Origin: Candidatus Nanopelagicales bacterium
Lineage (GTDB): Bacteria > Actinomycetota > Actinomycetes > S36-B12
Reading direction: 5' to 3'
Length of the DNA: 5,182 bases
Assembly: GCA_018402075.1 (NCBI GenBank)
Contig: JAGYJP010000033.1
Span: 1 to 5,182 of the forward strand
In this document: in pieces, positions 1-4,170 of the stretch
Layout of the letters: every line of letters begins with the position of its first letter
How positions within the stretch are numbered: the first letter of the stretch is position 1
The notes under the pieces: model-generated
Databases searched by the model: none
The model's input: the letters and a program-made list of their open reading frames with translations, nothing else
Told to the model about the DNA's origin: nothing
Made by a program: the position numbers and the translations under genes

Positions 1-212
1 GTGAGCGGGTCAAAGTGATTCACCGAACCGGCAACTACACCAAGGTGCGGTGTAAAGGCGGTAATCCATTCATTGGCAAAGATGTCGACAGTTGCCTGAG
101 CACTCGGTGCATCGTGAGTGAACTGGTGGCGAGTCCTTCGATCTCGCAGATGAAAAGTCGCCAAAATCGGATTCACTGCTCGTCGGGCAAATCCATTGAG
201 TGAGTTCGCCAT
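1..212 (-). CDS. Partial protein, N-terminal 70 residues; possible SAM-dependent methyltransferase
   Basis: This open frame starts at ATG 212-210 and leaves the window at its left edge without a stop, so only the N-terminus is visible. A purine-rich ribosome site (AAAGGGG, then GTGGGG) lies just upstream and supports the start. The visible part has a basic stretch (residues 9-29) and then a segment around DIFANEWITAF (residues 43-53) followed by VVAGSVNHFDP. That pattern recalls the region ahead of the SAM-binding motif in some class I methyltransferases, which carry IF-x-EW followed by AG and an F-D-P turn. The SAM-binding glycine motif itself would lie outside the window, so the family is a guess. 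The upstream region carries two dyads, so the gene may be under specific control. That it is a real gene is fairly sure; its function is not. Confidence 0.6.
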   Translation of the reverse strand, partial: MANSLNGFARRAVNPILATFHLRDRRTRHQFTHDAPSAQATVDIFANEWITAFTPHLGVVAGSVNHFDPL

Positions 213-251
213 GACCCCACCCCTTTGATTCGCTTGGTTTGTTCCCTAGAT

Positions 252-266
252 GTGCACTAGGTGCAC
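252..266. repeat. GTGCAC inverted repeat, possible operator
   Basis: GTGCAC, a 3-nt spacer (TAG), then GTGCAC again. Each half is itself a palindrome, so the site is both a direct and an inverted repeat. It lies 40 bp upstream of the start codon of the left-edge gene, a typical place for an operator or promoter. No regulator is identified, and a site this short could be chance. Confidence 0.35.
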
Positions 267-318
267 TGTTCCACACCGAAGTATGGCCGCGTGCGCATTT
301 CCGCTGAACCCACGTTCG

Positions 319-338
319 ATATTGCAAGGTTGCAATAT
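319..338. promoter_or_regulatory. 20-bp perfect palindrome ATATTGCAA-GG-TTGCAATAT (operator copy 1)
   Basis: Nine-base arms flank a two-base centre with no mismatch. It lies about 107 bp upstream of the left-edge gene's start, in the gap that should hold that gene's promoter. A near-identical 20-mer (17 of 20 positions, differing only in the three bases at positions 11-13) lies at 4171-4190 upstream of an XRE-type regulator gene. A shared palindrome in two upstream regions, one beside a regulator, is the usual look of an operator pair. Assigning it to that regulator is inference. The TTGCAA core also recalls RamB/PrpR-type (ScfR family) sites, which centre on TTTGCAAA, but neither copy has that full core. 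Confidence 0.5.
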
Positions 339-391
339 TGCTCGAAGTAGTCACAGACCGAAGTCTTGGATACCAAGTCGTGATCTTGAAT

Positions 392-422
392 ACGACACAG
401 CTACACGACGACACAGCTACAC
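392..422. repeat. 15-bp direct repeat, two copies, 16-bp period
   Basis: ACGACACAGCTACAC occurs at 392-406 and again at 408-422, separated by one G. The repeat ends 2 bp from the TAG stop of the secreted-protein gene. It has no dyad, so it is not an intrinsic terminator. It may be a slippage duplication. Confidence 0.7.
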
Positions 423-424
423 AA

Positions 425-1150
425 CTACATGAACGCTGCTTGCCAGCTATCTCCGAGTGAATCAGTCAGGCGGTTCGCTGCAGCCAGTTGTTTTGCCGTG
501 AGGGCAGGTGCATCGGCTCCCTCAGAGTCCATGCTCACGATTTGAATGAATGAGCCGAAGTGGCGCACGGTGAGGTAGTCGTGGTCAGCGAAGTTGTTTT
601 CCGGATCTGTCATGGTGGTCTCTGACTTCACCCAGACGAAAGCGTCACCGTCTTTGGCTTTGCCTGTTCCATTGGTCAGTGTCTGTGTGATGGTGAATGG
701 CACGGGGTCGGTGTCATCTTCTGCTGGTGTGTGTTGGCCTTCGCACTTCTTGATCAGTTTCACGATTCCGTCATAGGCCTTCTTGGCTGCCTTGGGACTT
801 TTGTACCAGTGGATTTCCTGACCCAGACTGGTGACATCTTTCCCAGCGAGGTTGATGAACTCAGATGAGAGAAGGCTTGTTGCGCCTTTTCCTTCCACTT
901 CATCTGTTCCACTCAAATCGCACAGCCACGGAGCATCGGGTGTTCCTTTGGTGGAGTTTGCTACACCGAAATTGGATACGTGTGCTTTGCCGATGCCTGC
1001 CAGGCGCGCATCTTTTGTGGAAAGCATGATCGAGTAGGCCTTGCTGACCGTATCGCTCGAGAGTGTTGCTGCCTGGGCAGGAACGGTTGCGAGGACCAGT
1101 GTTATTGCGCTGGTGATAGCAGCCACACTGACAAGTCGAGATACGCGCAC
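425..1150 (-). CDS. Secreted two-cysteine protein, PknH-like sensor-domain type
   Basis: A 241-residue protein with a clear Sec signal: Arg at residues 2 and 5, a hydrophobic core about 6-23, and the cleavage motif VPAQA with predicted cut after Ala27. There is no lipobox cysteine and no later membrane segment, so the mature protein should be released or loosely wall-bound. The mature part has only two cysteines, Cys77 (in WLCDLSG) and Cys136 (in KKCEGQ), probably forming a disulfide. Two cysteines about 60 residues apart, with a YKSPKAAKKAYDG segment before the second, resemble the extracellular PknH-type sensor domain of actinobacteria; this is a pattern judgement, not a search. The start is GTG 1150-1148 with GGAG 7 nt upstream. 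It is transcribed alone, diverging from the zinc-ribbon gene. Function is unknown. Confidence 0.85.
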   Translation of the reverse strand: MRVSRLVSVAAITSAITLVLATVPAQAATLSSDTVSKAYSIMLSTKDARLAGIGKAHVSNFGVANSTKGTPDAPWLCDLSGTDEVEGKGATSLLSSEFINLAGKDVTSLGQEIHWYKSPKAAKKAYDGIVKLIKKCEGQHTPAEDDTDPVPFTITQTLTNGTGKAKDGDAFVWVKSETTMTDPENNFADHDYLTVRHFGSFIQIVSMDSEGADAPALTAKQLAAANRLTDSLGDSWQAAFM

Positions 1151-1195
1151 AGGGGTTCTCCATTCCTAACGATTAATGGCGAAAGATATGAATCA

Positions 1196-1224
1196 AAGGT
1201 ATTCGTGGTGCATCTGCATGTCAA
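1196..1224 (-). promoter_or_regulatory. Probable promoter of the secreted-protein gene
   Basis: On the minus strand a perfect TTGACA (-35, 1224-1219) is followed by a 17-bp spacer and TACCTT (1201-1196), a weak -10 that keeps the TA start and final T. It lies 46 bp upstream of the GTG start. The -35 match and spacing are good; the -10 is poor, so a nearby alternative such as CATATC (1189-1184) is possible. Confidence 0.45.
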
Positions 1225-1252
1225 TCCGACCTAACCAGTCCTCAAGCGGAAA

Positions 1253-1258
1253 TAATCT
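1253..1258 (+). promoter_or_regulatory. Candidate -10 box, leaderless start of the zinc-ribbon gene
   Basis: TAATCT fits the actinobacterial TAnnnT pattern, and its last base is 7 nt before ATG 1266. No good Shine-Dalgarno precedes that ATG: the GGGG at 1260-1263 is only 2 nt away. A leaderless transcript is therefore the simplest reading. Confidence 0.35.
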
Positions 1259-1265
1259 TGGGGTG

Positions 1266-1388
1266 ATGGGAGATCCAGGACCGTGCCCCGCATGCGAGAA
1301 GACTGATCTTGAACGTCGTGGCGGTAAAGATTTTTGTCCCACCTGTTACTACATTCAGCCATGCTGTGACGGTGGATTCTGCTCCTAG
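1266..1388 (+). CDS. Small zinc-ribbon protein, 40 aa
   Basis: From ATG 1266 the product is 40 residues with two CxxC knuckles: CPAC near the N-terminus and CPTC about 17 residues later, with ERRGGKDF between them. A C-terminal CCDGGFC follows. This layout (CPxC, basic RRG-K-FC turn, second CxxC, final CC-GG) matches a type of very small zinc-ribbon protein that I recall from other bacteria; no function is known to me. The frame is open further upstream (to ATG 1176 or 1218), but the cysteine module begins right after ATG 1266, and GTG 1263 is the only close alternative. The four knuckle cysteines should bind one zinc ion. It diverges from the secreted-protein gene. The protein is too short for certainty, but cysteine spacing this regular is unlikely by chance. 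Confidence 0.65.
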   Translation: MGDPGPCPACEKTDLERRGGKDFCPTCYYIQPCCDGGFCS

Positions 1389-1550
1389 TTCAAGTTGGGA
1401 AGCACTCACCGATCACCCAAGGTGCCGGAAGTTACCGATCCAATCAGGGCTTTGCATGTTGCTGGACCCGTCGGGGTTCAAACTGTCAAAAAGTGCAATG
1501 TAGGCGAGGCATTGCGCCTTGGCGTTGGCCTGGGCAAGTCGGTACTTCGG
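1389..1550. other. Convergent gap, open on both strands; possible gene remnant
   Basis: This gap lies between the zinc-ribbon stop and the glutaredoxin stop. On the plus strand, GTG 1422 opens 48 codons ending at TAA 1566-1568, overlapping the antisense glutaredoxin end. On the minus strand, the glutaredoxin frame continues after its TAA as 45 stop-free codons to TGA 1415-1413, with a protein-like composition (includes NAKAQCLAYIALFDSLNPDG), but it lacks a start codon near its beginning. Neither has a ribosome site. A fragment of a lost gene, or chance from codon mirroring, are both possible. There is no convincing terminator; AGGC-ATTGC-GCCT (1507-1519 area) is a weak hairpin. Confidence 0.3.
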
Positions 1551-1790
1551 TTAGGGGAGAAGGTCTAAGGACTGCAATTTCGTGTCAACTTCGTCATTTG
1601 ATGGTTCCACGAGGAAGTCACCGTCGGGAAAAACAAGAACAGGAATTGCCTGTCCTCCACTTATCTCAATGGCCTTAACTCGATGCCCCGCCTCAGTGTC
1701 GAGGAACTCGAACTCCACACCGAGCTCGGTGAGTTGGGCTTTGGTGCGCACACAGTCTCCGCACCAGTCGGCGCCATACATGGTGATCAT
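1551..1790 (-). CDS. Mycoredoxin-like glutaredoxin, 79 aa
   Basis: A thioredoxin-fold protein with the active-site motif WCGDC (Cys10 and Cys13 counted from ATG 1790), the cis-proline segment AIPVLVFPDG (Pro50) and a C-terminal EPSNDEV. That combination is typical of actinobacterial mycoredoxins, which reduce mixed disulfides with mycothiol using mycothiol, mycothiol reductase and NADPH. The CGDC variant of the motif differs from the CGYC of Mrx1, so a different substrate range is possible. Length is normal for the family. I chose ATG 1790 because the beta-strand ITMYGADWC follows at once; ATG 1781 is a possible shorter start, and the frame also opens to ATG 1823, but that part is made of the 11-bp tandem repeat and is not protein-like. 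No clear Shine-Dalgarno precedes 1790. It is divergent from vapB. Confidence 0.88.
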   Translation of the reverse strand: MITMYGADWCGDCVRTKAQLTELGVEFEFLDTEAGHRVKAIEISGGQAIPVLVFPDGDFLVEPSNDEVDTKLQSLDLLP

Positions 1791-1798
1791 GAAGTAAT

Positions 1799-1838
1799 CA
1801 TGGTGCAAACATGGTGCAAACATGGATCAAACATGGTG
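1799..1838. repeat. 11-bp tandem repeat, about 3.6 copies
   Basis: CATGGTGCAAA occurs at 1799-1809 and 1810-1820; CATGGATCAAA (two changes) at 1821-1831; then a partial CATGGTG at 1832-1838. The unit is about one helical turn, so all copies face the same side of the DNA. It lies directly upstream of the glutaredoxin start, between that gene and vapB. It could be a binding array for the glutaredoxin promoter or simple slippage. Each unit puts an ATG on the minus strand, which creates false start codons. Confidence 0.8.
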
Positions 1839-1864
1839 TGTGTGGGAGTTCGACTCGGAGGCAC

Positions 1865-1873
1865 TTATCCACA
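1865..1873 (+). promoter_or_regulatory. DnaA-box match TTATCCACA
   Basis: A perfect match to the classic DnaA box, 11 bp before the vapBC operator palindrome. A single 9-mer can occur by chance, but a second group of similar boxes lies at 4093-4143. Confidence 0.4.
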
Positions 1874-1883
1874 GCAAATGATT

Positions 1884-1901
1884 TGTATCACCGGTGATAC
1901 A
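1884..1901. promoter_or_regulatory. vapBC operator, 18-bp perfect palindrome
   Basis: TGTATCACCGGTGATACA is a perfect palindrome with no spacer. It overlaps the first four bases of the vapB -10 box and ends 8 bp before the start codon. Antitoxins of this family bind such sites with their toxin partner and repress their own operon; that mechanism is known for the family and inferred here. Confidence 0.75.
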
Positions 1902-1903
1902 CT
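1898..1903 (+). promoter_or_regulatory. vapB -10 box, leaderless start
   Basis: TACACT fits TAnnnT and ends 6 nt before GTG 1910. No Shine-Dalgarno can fit in that space, so transcription probably begins at the first base of the start codon. The box is largely inside the operator palindrome, so repressor binding would block polymerase. Confidence 0.55.
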
Positions 1904-1909
1904 GAACGT

Positions 1910-2170
1910 GTGAACGAGGTATCGGTACGTGAGCTGCGCAATTACGGTGGTCAGATCCTGAATCGAGTGGAAAGCGGTGAAAGCATGACCATTACACGCG
2001 ATGGCACACCCGTTGCTGTGATTTCGCCGTTACGCCAACCGCGCCTGAGCGCTACCGCGTTGCTAGAGAACTGGAAGAACGTCCCACTCATTAATGCCGA
2101 TTCATTGCGGCGTGACCTTGATCAAGTACTCGACATGAGCCTTGACGTGAATTGGAATCAAACACGGTGA
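1910..2170 (+). CDS. vapB: Phd/VapB-family antitoxin, 86 aa
   Basis: The N-terminus (VNEVSVRELRNYGGQILNRV, then ESGESMTITRDGTPVAVISP) is the Phd/YefM fold typical of prevent-host-death antitoxins: it dimerises and binds operator DNA. The C-terminal part, from about residue 44 (SATALLENWKN...), is the variable, toxin-binding tail; it ends in polar and acidic residues. The start is GTG 1910, chosen because the -10 box sits 6 nt ahead and the conserved VSVRELR begins at residue 4-5. Its stop overlaps the toxin start in GTGA (2167-2170), so the pair is translationally coupled. It should neutralise the PIN RNase and repress the operon through the palindrome just upstream. Confidence 0.92.
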   Translation: MNEVSVRELRNYGGQILNRVESGESMTITRDGTPVAVISPLRQPRLSATALLENWKNVPLINADSLRRDLDQVLDMSLDVNWNQTR

Positions 2171-2571
2171 CACCTGCACATCAAGTGGGACTCCTCGACA
2201 CCAGCGTCGTGATTGAGTTGCCAATCCTTTCCACAGAGGATCTTCCCGCTTTCCCTGCCATCAGTGTCATCACGCTCGCTGAACTCAGTGTGGGACCAGA
2301 GGTTTCGAAAGCTTCTGATGAAAGACACAAGCGCCAGTTAGTGCTGCAACACACAGAGGCATCATTTGATCCGCTGCCCTTTGACGCCGCATGTGCACGC
2401 AGGTTCGCAATTGTCGCGGGTAGCTTGCATCAATCAGGACGCAAGACACAAGCCCGAGCCTTTGACGCACTTATCGCGGCGACCGCATTGGCGCACAACA
2501 TTCCGCTCTACACGCGCAATGCACAGGATTTCGAAGGTATTGCGGGTCTCGACCTGCGCCCGGTGAAATAA
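2167..2571 (+). CDS. vapC: VapC-family PIN-domain ribonuclease toxin, 134 aa
   Basis: A PIN-domain protein of usual VapC length. The expected acidic metal-binding residues are present: Asp11 (LLDTS), Glu39 (TLAELSVG), Asp100 (AFDALIAATA) and Asp121 in TRNAQDFEGI, with the usual Asn118 beside it. The catalytic set is intact, so the toxin should be active. VapC proteins cut specific RNAs, often tRNA anticodon stems or the rRNA sarcin-ricin loop; the target cannot be told here. I take GTG 2167, which overlaps the antitoxin stop by four bases; TTG 2152 is also in frame, but would overlap more. The gene is convergent with the EthD-family gene, with only 21 bp between stops and no good terminator hairpin. 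Confidence 0.93.
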   Translation: MTPAHQVGLLDTSVVIELPILSTEDLPAFPAISVITLAELSVGPEVSKASDERHKRQLVLQHTEASFDPLPFDAACARRFAIVAGSLHQSGRKTQARAFDALIAATALAHNIPLYTRNAQDFEGIAGLDLRPVK

Positions 2572-2592
2572 CACCTTACGTGAAGAAGTGGT

Positions 2593-2901
2593 TTAGCCGA
2601 GAACGTCAACTTCCTCGGTGAACATTCGAACACGCCCGGACACGTGCGCCATGGAATCAGCCGCAACAGCCTGACCAATCTCGGTGGCGTACGCAGCGAC
2701 AAATGCTTCCTGCGACTCAAACCACAACTCGGCAATGCCATCGCACGGTGCAGTGTCGTCTTGCTCAATAACGTTGAATCGAATCTTCTGAACGCCCGGC
2801 AGTTGTTGTGCGCGTGGTTGGTGCTCGCCAAGCCACCAGCTTGTGAAGTCCTCGTGGGTCATGTCCTCACGACGCGTCAACATAATCATGGCCTTAAACA
2901 T
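2593..2901 (-). CDS. EthD-family protein, 102 aa
   Basis: A small ferredoxin-like alpha/beta-barrel protein. It opens with FKAMIMLTRREDMTHEDF, then WWLGEHQP and LPGVQKI, which is the EthD pattern: an early Lys-rich strand, the WW-x-EH turn (His27), and PG before the second strand. Length is normal. The family includes a partner of ethyl tert-butyl ether degradation and several decarboxylases and cyclases, so no substrate can be named. ATG 2901 lies 3 nt after the TGA of the AA_synth gene (TGACACATG), so it is translated by coupling with that gene; there is only a weak AAGAAG upstream. Both probably act in one catabolic or detoxifying step. Confidence 0.88.
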   Translation of the reverse strand: MFKAMIMLTRREDMTHEDFTSWWLGEHQPRAQQLPGVQKIRFNVIEQDDTAPCDGIAELWFESQEAFVAAYATEIGQAVAADSMAHVSGRVRMFTEEVDVLG

Positions 2902-2904
2902 GTG

Positions 2905-3459
2905 TCACGGCTTCTTTACTCGCGCATTGGGCCGGCCACCCGCACTCAGGACAAGGGCAATGACAATTTCATCGGCTTTAGGTGCATCAGGAATTGCGAT
3001 GCTCACAGCGTCCATGTCGTCAAATACCCATCGGTCATCCTTATTTCCGATTGGCATGGTGATTGATGTGCCAGGCCCGGCAACCATCTTGGTCCCGGGA
3101 ATGATGTCGGCACCACCGCCAATCGCTGCGCGCACCGGGGCACCGAATCGCGGATGCAATACGGCCGCGGTGTGTTCACGGTCGCCGTCCACACCGACGA
3201 TTGCGCCTTTGCCGTAGCCACGCACCTGATCTGGTGTGACACCCACGGCAGCGAGTGCCGCCAATGCCTCGGTTACCAATTGAGTAGCAGAGTCCGCTCC
3301 GAGTTGCTCTAACTCGCCCAGGTCATCGAGACGGCCGCGACCCGCACCTGGATTTGTGCAGACCAGTGCGGCGACAGCCACAACTGTCGCCGGATCTACC
3401 GGCGCATGTGCCTCGCGATGTGTTTGGGTGACCTGGGTAACGATCGAGCGAATCTGCAT
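2905..3459 (-). CDS. Amino acid synthesis (AA_synth, DUF1185) family protein, 184 aa
   Basis: A 184-residue cytoplasmic protein. The conserved core is easy to read: GYGKGAIVGVDGDREHTAAV (81-100), LHPRFGAPVRAAIGGG (101-116), a PGTK turn (121-124), GPGTSI (128-133), and the C-terminal PDAPKADEIVIALVLSAGGR (157-176). This matches Pfam AA_synth (DUF1185), found near amino acid or amide metabolism genes; the biochemical role is not established as far as I know. The N-terminus (MQIRSIVTQV) is family-typical, so ATG 3459 is the start. No Shine-Dalgarno is present, but TAGTCT (3471-3466) is 6 nt upstream, so it may also have a leaderless promoter inside the operon. It lies 28 bp downstream of the Cys-rich small gene and is coupled to the EthD gene. 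Confidence 0.9.
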   Translation of the reverse strand: MQIRSIVTQVTQTHREAHAPVDPATVVAVAALVCTNPGAGRGRLDDLGELEQLGADSATQLVTEALAALAAVGVTPDQVRGYGKGAIVGVDGDREHTAAVLHPRFGAPVRAAIGGGADIIPGTKMVAGPGTSITMPIGNKDDRWVFDDMDAVSIAIPDAPKADEIVIALVLSAGGRPNARVKKP

Positions 3460-3465
3460 GTCCGC

Positions 3466-3471
3466 AGACTA
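3466..3471 (-). promoter_or_regulatory. Candidate -10 box for leaderless AA_synth transcript
   Basis: TAGTCT on the minus strand, then a 6-nt gap to ATG 3459. Same layout as vapB. No convincing -35 is visible, so this may be an internal promoter or chance. Confidence 0.3.
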
Positions 3472-3487
3472 CGGTGTCGAAGCGAAA

Positions 3488-3604
3488 TTAGTGACAGGTG
3501 CAGCGCTGTGGTTCGGGAACGCTGGCCATGACCTGGGCGGCGTGCTCGCCACAACCGGACCAGGTGACTTTGCCGCAGGCACGGCAGGGAGCTGGACTAC
3601 ACAT
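3488..3604 (-). CDS. Small cysteine-rich protein MCxPxxCxxCGK..., 38 aa
   Basis: A 38-residue protein starting MCSPAPCRACGKVTWSGCGE and ending QRCTCH. The cysteine plan is C-x4-C-x2-C-G-K-x-T-W-x-G-C-G-x-H, then V...ASVP and a final C-x-C. This is a widely spread but unnamed small protein type (MC-P-x-C-x-x-CGK-T-W-GCG-H), which I recall from many bacteria; the six cysteines and two histidines suggest metal binding, zinc or copper. The start: ATG 3604 has AAGGAG (3618-3613) 8 nt upstream; ATG 3610, in frame two codons earlier, is only 2 nt from it and does not match the family N-terminus. A CsoR-like operator lies in its promoter, which supports a metal or sulfur response. It is 28 bp upstream of the AA_synth gene, so it is likely the first gene of the operon. 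Confidence 0.75.
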   Translation of the reverse strand: MCSPAPCRACGKVTWSGCGEHAAQVMASVPEPQRCTCH

Positions 3605-3612
3605 ATTCATTA

Positions 3613-3618
3613 CTCCTT
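3613..3618 (-). promoter_or_regulatory. Strong ribosome binding site that decides the Cys-rich gene start
   Basis: AAGGAG on the minus strand lies 8 nt before ATG 3604 and 2 nt before ATG 3610. It therefore favours the second ATG, which gives the family-like MCSP start. It is among the clearest Shine-Dalgarno sites in the window. Confidence 0.7.
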
Positions 3619-3637
3619 GAAATGATCGGGTAAACCG

Positions 3638-3666
3638 AGTCTAGCATACCCCCCAGGGTATGTGAA
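3638..3666 (-). promoter_or_regulatory. Promoter of the Cys-rich gene with a CsoR-like operator in the spacer
   Basis: On the minus strand TTCACA (-35, 3666-3661; 5 of 6), a 17-bp spacer and TAGACT (-10, 3643-3638; 4 of 6). The inverted repeat CATACCC-CCCA-GGGTATG (3645-3662) fills the spacer and touches both hexamers. Its ATACCC/GGGTAT arms with a C-run centre resemble CsoR-family operators (copper, persulfide or formaldehyde sensing members). Repression by blocking polymerase and release by the effector would be expected. No csoR gene is in the window, so the regulator would lie elsewhere. Confidence 0.65.
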
Positions 3667-3684
3667 ACGTGCCCGCGAATTTCT

Positions 3685-3906
3685 TTAGAGCCAAATAATG
3701 CTGCCACCTTCATTAGCCGGCATGGAGGCGTAGAGGGCAATCGGAGTACCTGCGCACACACCAAGTCGACCGAGAGTGTCGAGTGAAATGAGGGAGCGCC
3801 CGGTCTCCCACTTGGACAGAGCCGGCTGGGTTGTATCAATGAGTCCGGCGAGTTCGTTTTGGGTCAGCCCAGCTTTGGTGCGGATCTCCCCGAGCCAAAA
3901 TGACAT
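3685..3906 (-). CDS. XRE-family helix-turn-helix regulator, 73 aa
   Basis: The protein is little more than one Cro/C1-type domain: LGEIRTKAGLTQNELAGLID (helices 1-2), then TTQPALSKWETGRSLISLDT (recognition helix and the W-E-T-G-R turn), then LGRLGVCAGTPIAL. It should bind DNA as a dimer. There is no sensor or enzymatic domain. The start is uncertain: ATG 3906 is 15 nt downstream of GGAGG, rather far; an in-frame TTG 3918 is only 3 nt away from it. The frame stays open to 4116, but that part is His/Pro-rich, overlaps the 14-bp repeat and is not protein-like. A perfect-arm palindrome lies about 265 bp upstream, with a copy at 319-338, and is a plausible site for it. No partner gene for a toxin-antitoxin role is adjacent. 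Confidence 0.75.
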   Translation of the reverse strand: MSFWLGEIRTKAGLTQNELAGLIDTTQPALSKWETGRSLISLDTLGRLGVCAGTPIALYASMPANEGGSIIWL

Positions 3907-4092
3907 GCGCCAACTCAATAACCTCCGAGCATTTCCCGGGTGGATGTAGGTGTCGCGTACACCGGGTGGAAAGTGTGGCCCGTGAGGGTGCGCCCAGGTC
4001 CGCAGGTCAAATCTTCCCCGCAGGGGCTCCGGGGCAAATGTCCTATACACCACGTCGTAATGCTGGTGGCATTCTGATGCGCGCGCAACCAA

Positions 4093-4143
4093 CTGTCCAC
4101 AACTAACTGTCCACAACTAACTGTCCACAACTGACTATCCACA
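4093..4143 (+). repeat. Four DnaA-box-like repeats at 14-bp period
   Basis: CTGTCCACA at 4093-4101, 4107-4115 and 4121-4129, then CTATCCACA at 4135-4143; the spacer is ACTAA, ACTAA and ACTGA. All face the same way. The 9-mers differ at one position from the actinobacterial DnaA box TTGTCCACA (the last from TTATCCACA). No dnaA or dnaN gene is present, so this is not obviously oriC. It could be a DnaA titration or control site, or another protein's array. Confidence 0.7.
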
Positions 4144-4170
4144 CACGAAGTTTTGCTGTGGCTTTGGCCA

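Larger units (their letters stand above)
213..424. other. Intergenic region with several repeats
   Basis: No coding frame here is convincing on either strand. The segment separates the end of the secreted-protein gene from the start of the partial left-edge gene; both are on the minus strand, so it is probably the promoter region of the latter. It holds the GTGCAC dyad, the 20-bp ATATTGC palindrome and a 15-bp direct repeat, each listed separately. A weak 5-bp hairpin (CTTGG-ATA-CCAAG, 365-377) has no T-run and is not a credible terminator. I see no convincing -35/-10 pair. Confidence 0.5.

Noticed and set aside
70..414. Long minus-strand frame 70-414
   Set aside because: It overlaps the better left-edge gene in another frame, lacks a ribosome site and reads like a shadow frame.
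1400..1500. tRNA-like GGGGTTCAAAC near 1474
   Set aside because: It resembles a T-loop, but the pairing strand, acceptor stem and anticodon arm are missing.
2572..2592. Bidirectional terminator between vapC and the EthD gene
   Set aside because: Only 21 bp, with no stem of useful length and no T-run.
4016..4034. Intrinsic terminator CCCCG-9-CGGGG
   Set aside because: No T-run on either side and no gene ends just before it.
3907..4116. N-terminal extension of the XRE regulator to 143 residues, starting at 4116
   Set aside because: The extra residues are His/Pro/Arg-rich, include translated 14-bp repeat, and place the DNA-binding domain at an unusual position; no ribosome site precedes 4116.
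4093..4143. CRISPR array or plasmid iterons
   Set aside because: The units are only 14 bp with 5-bp spacers that are themselves repeated, and no cas or rep gene is present.
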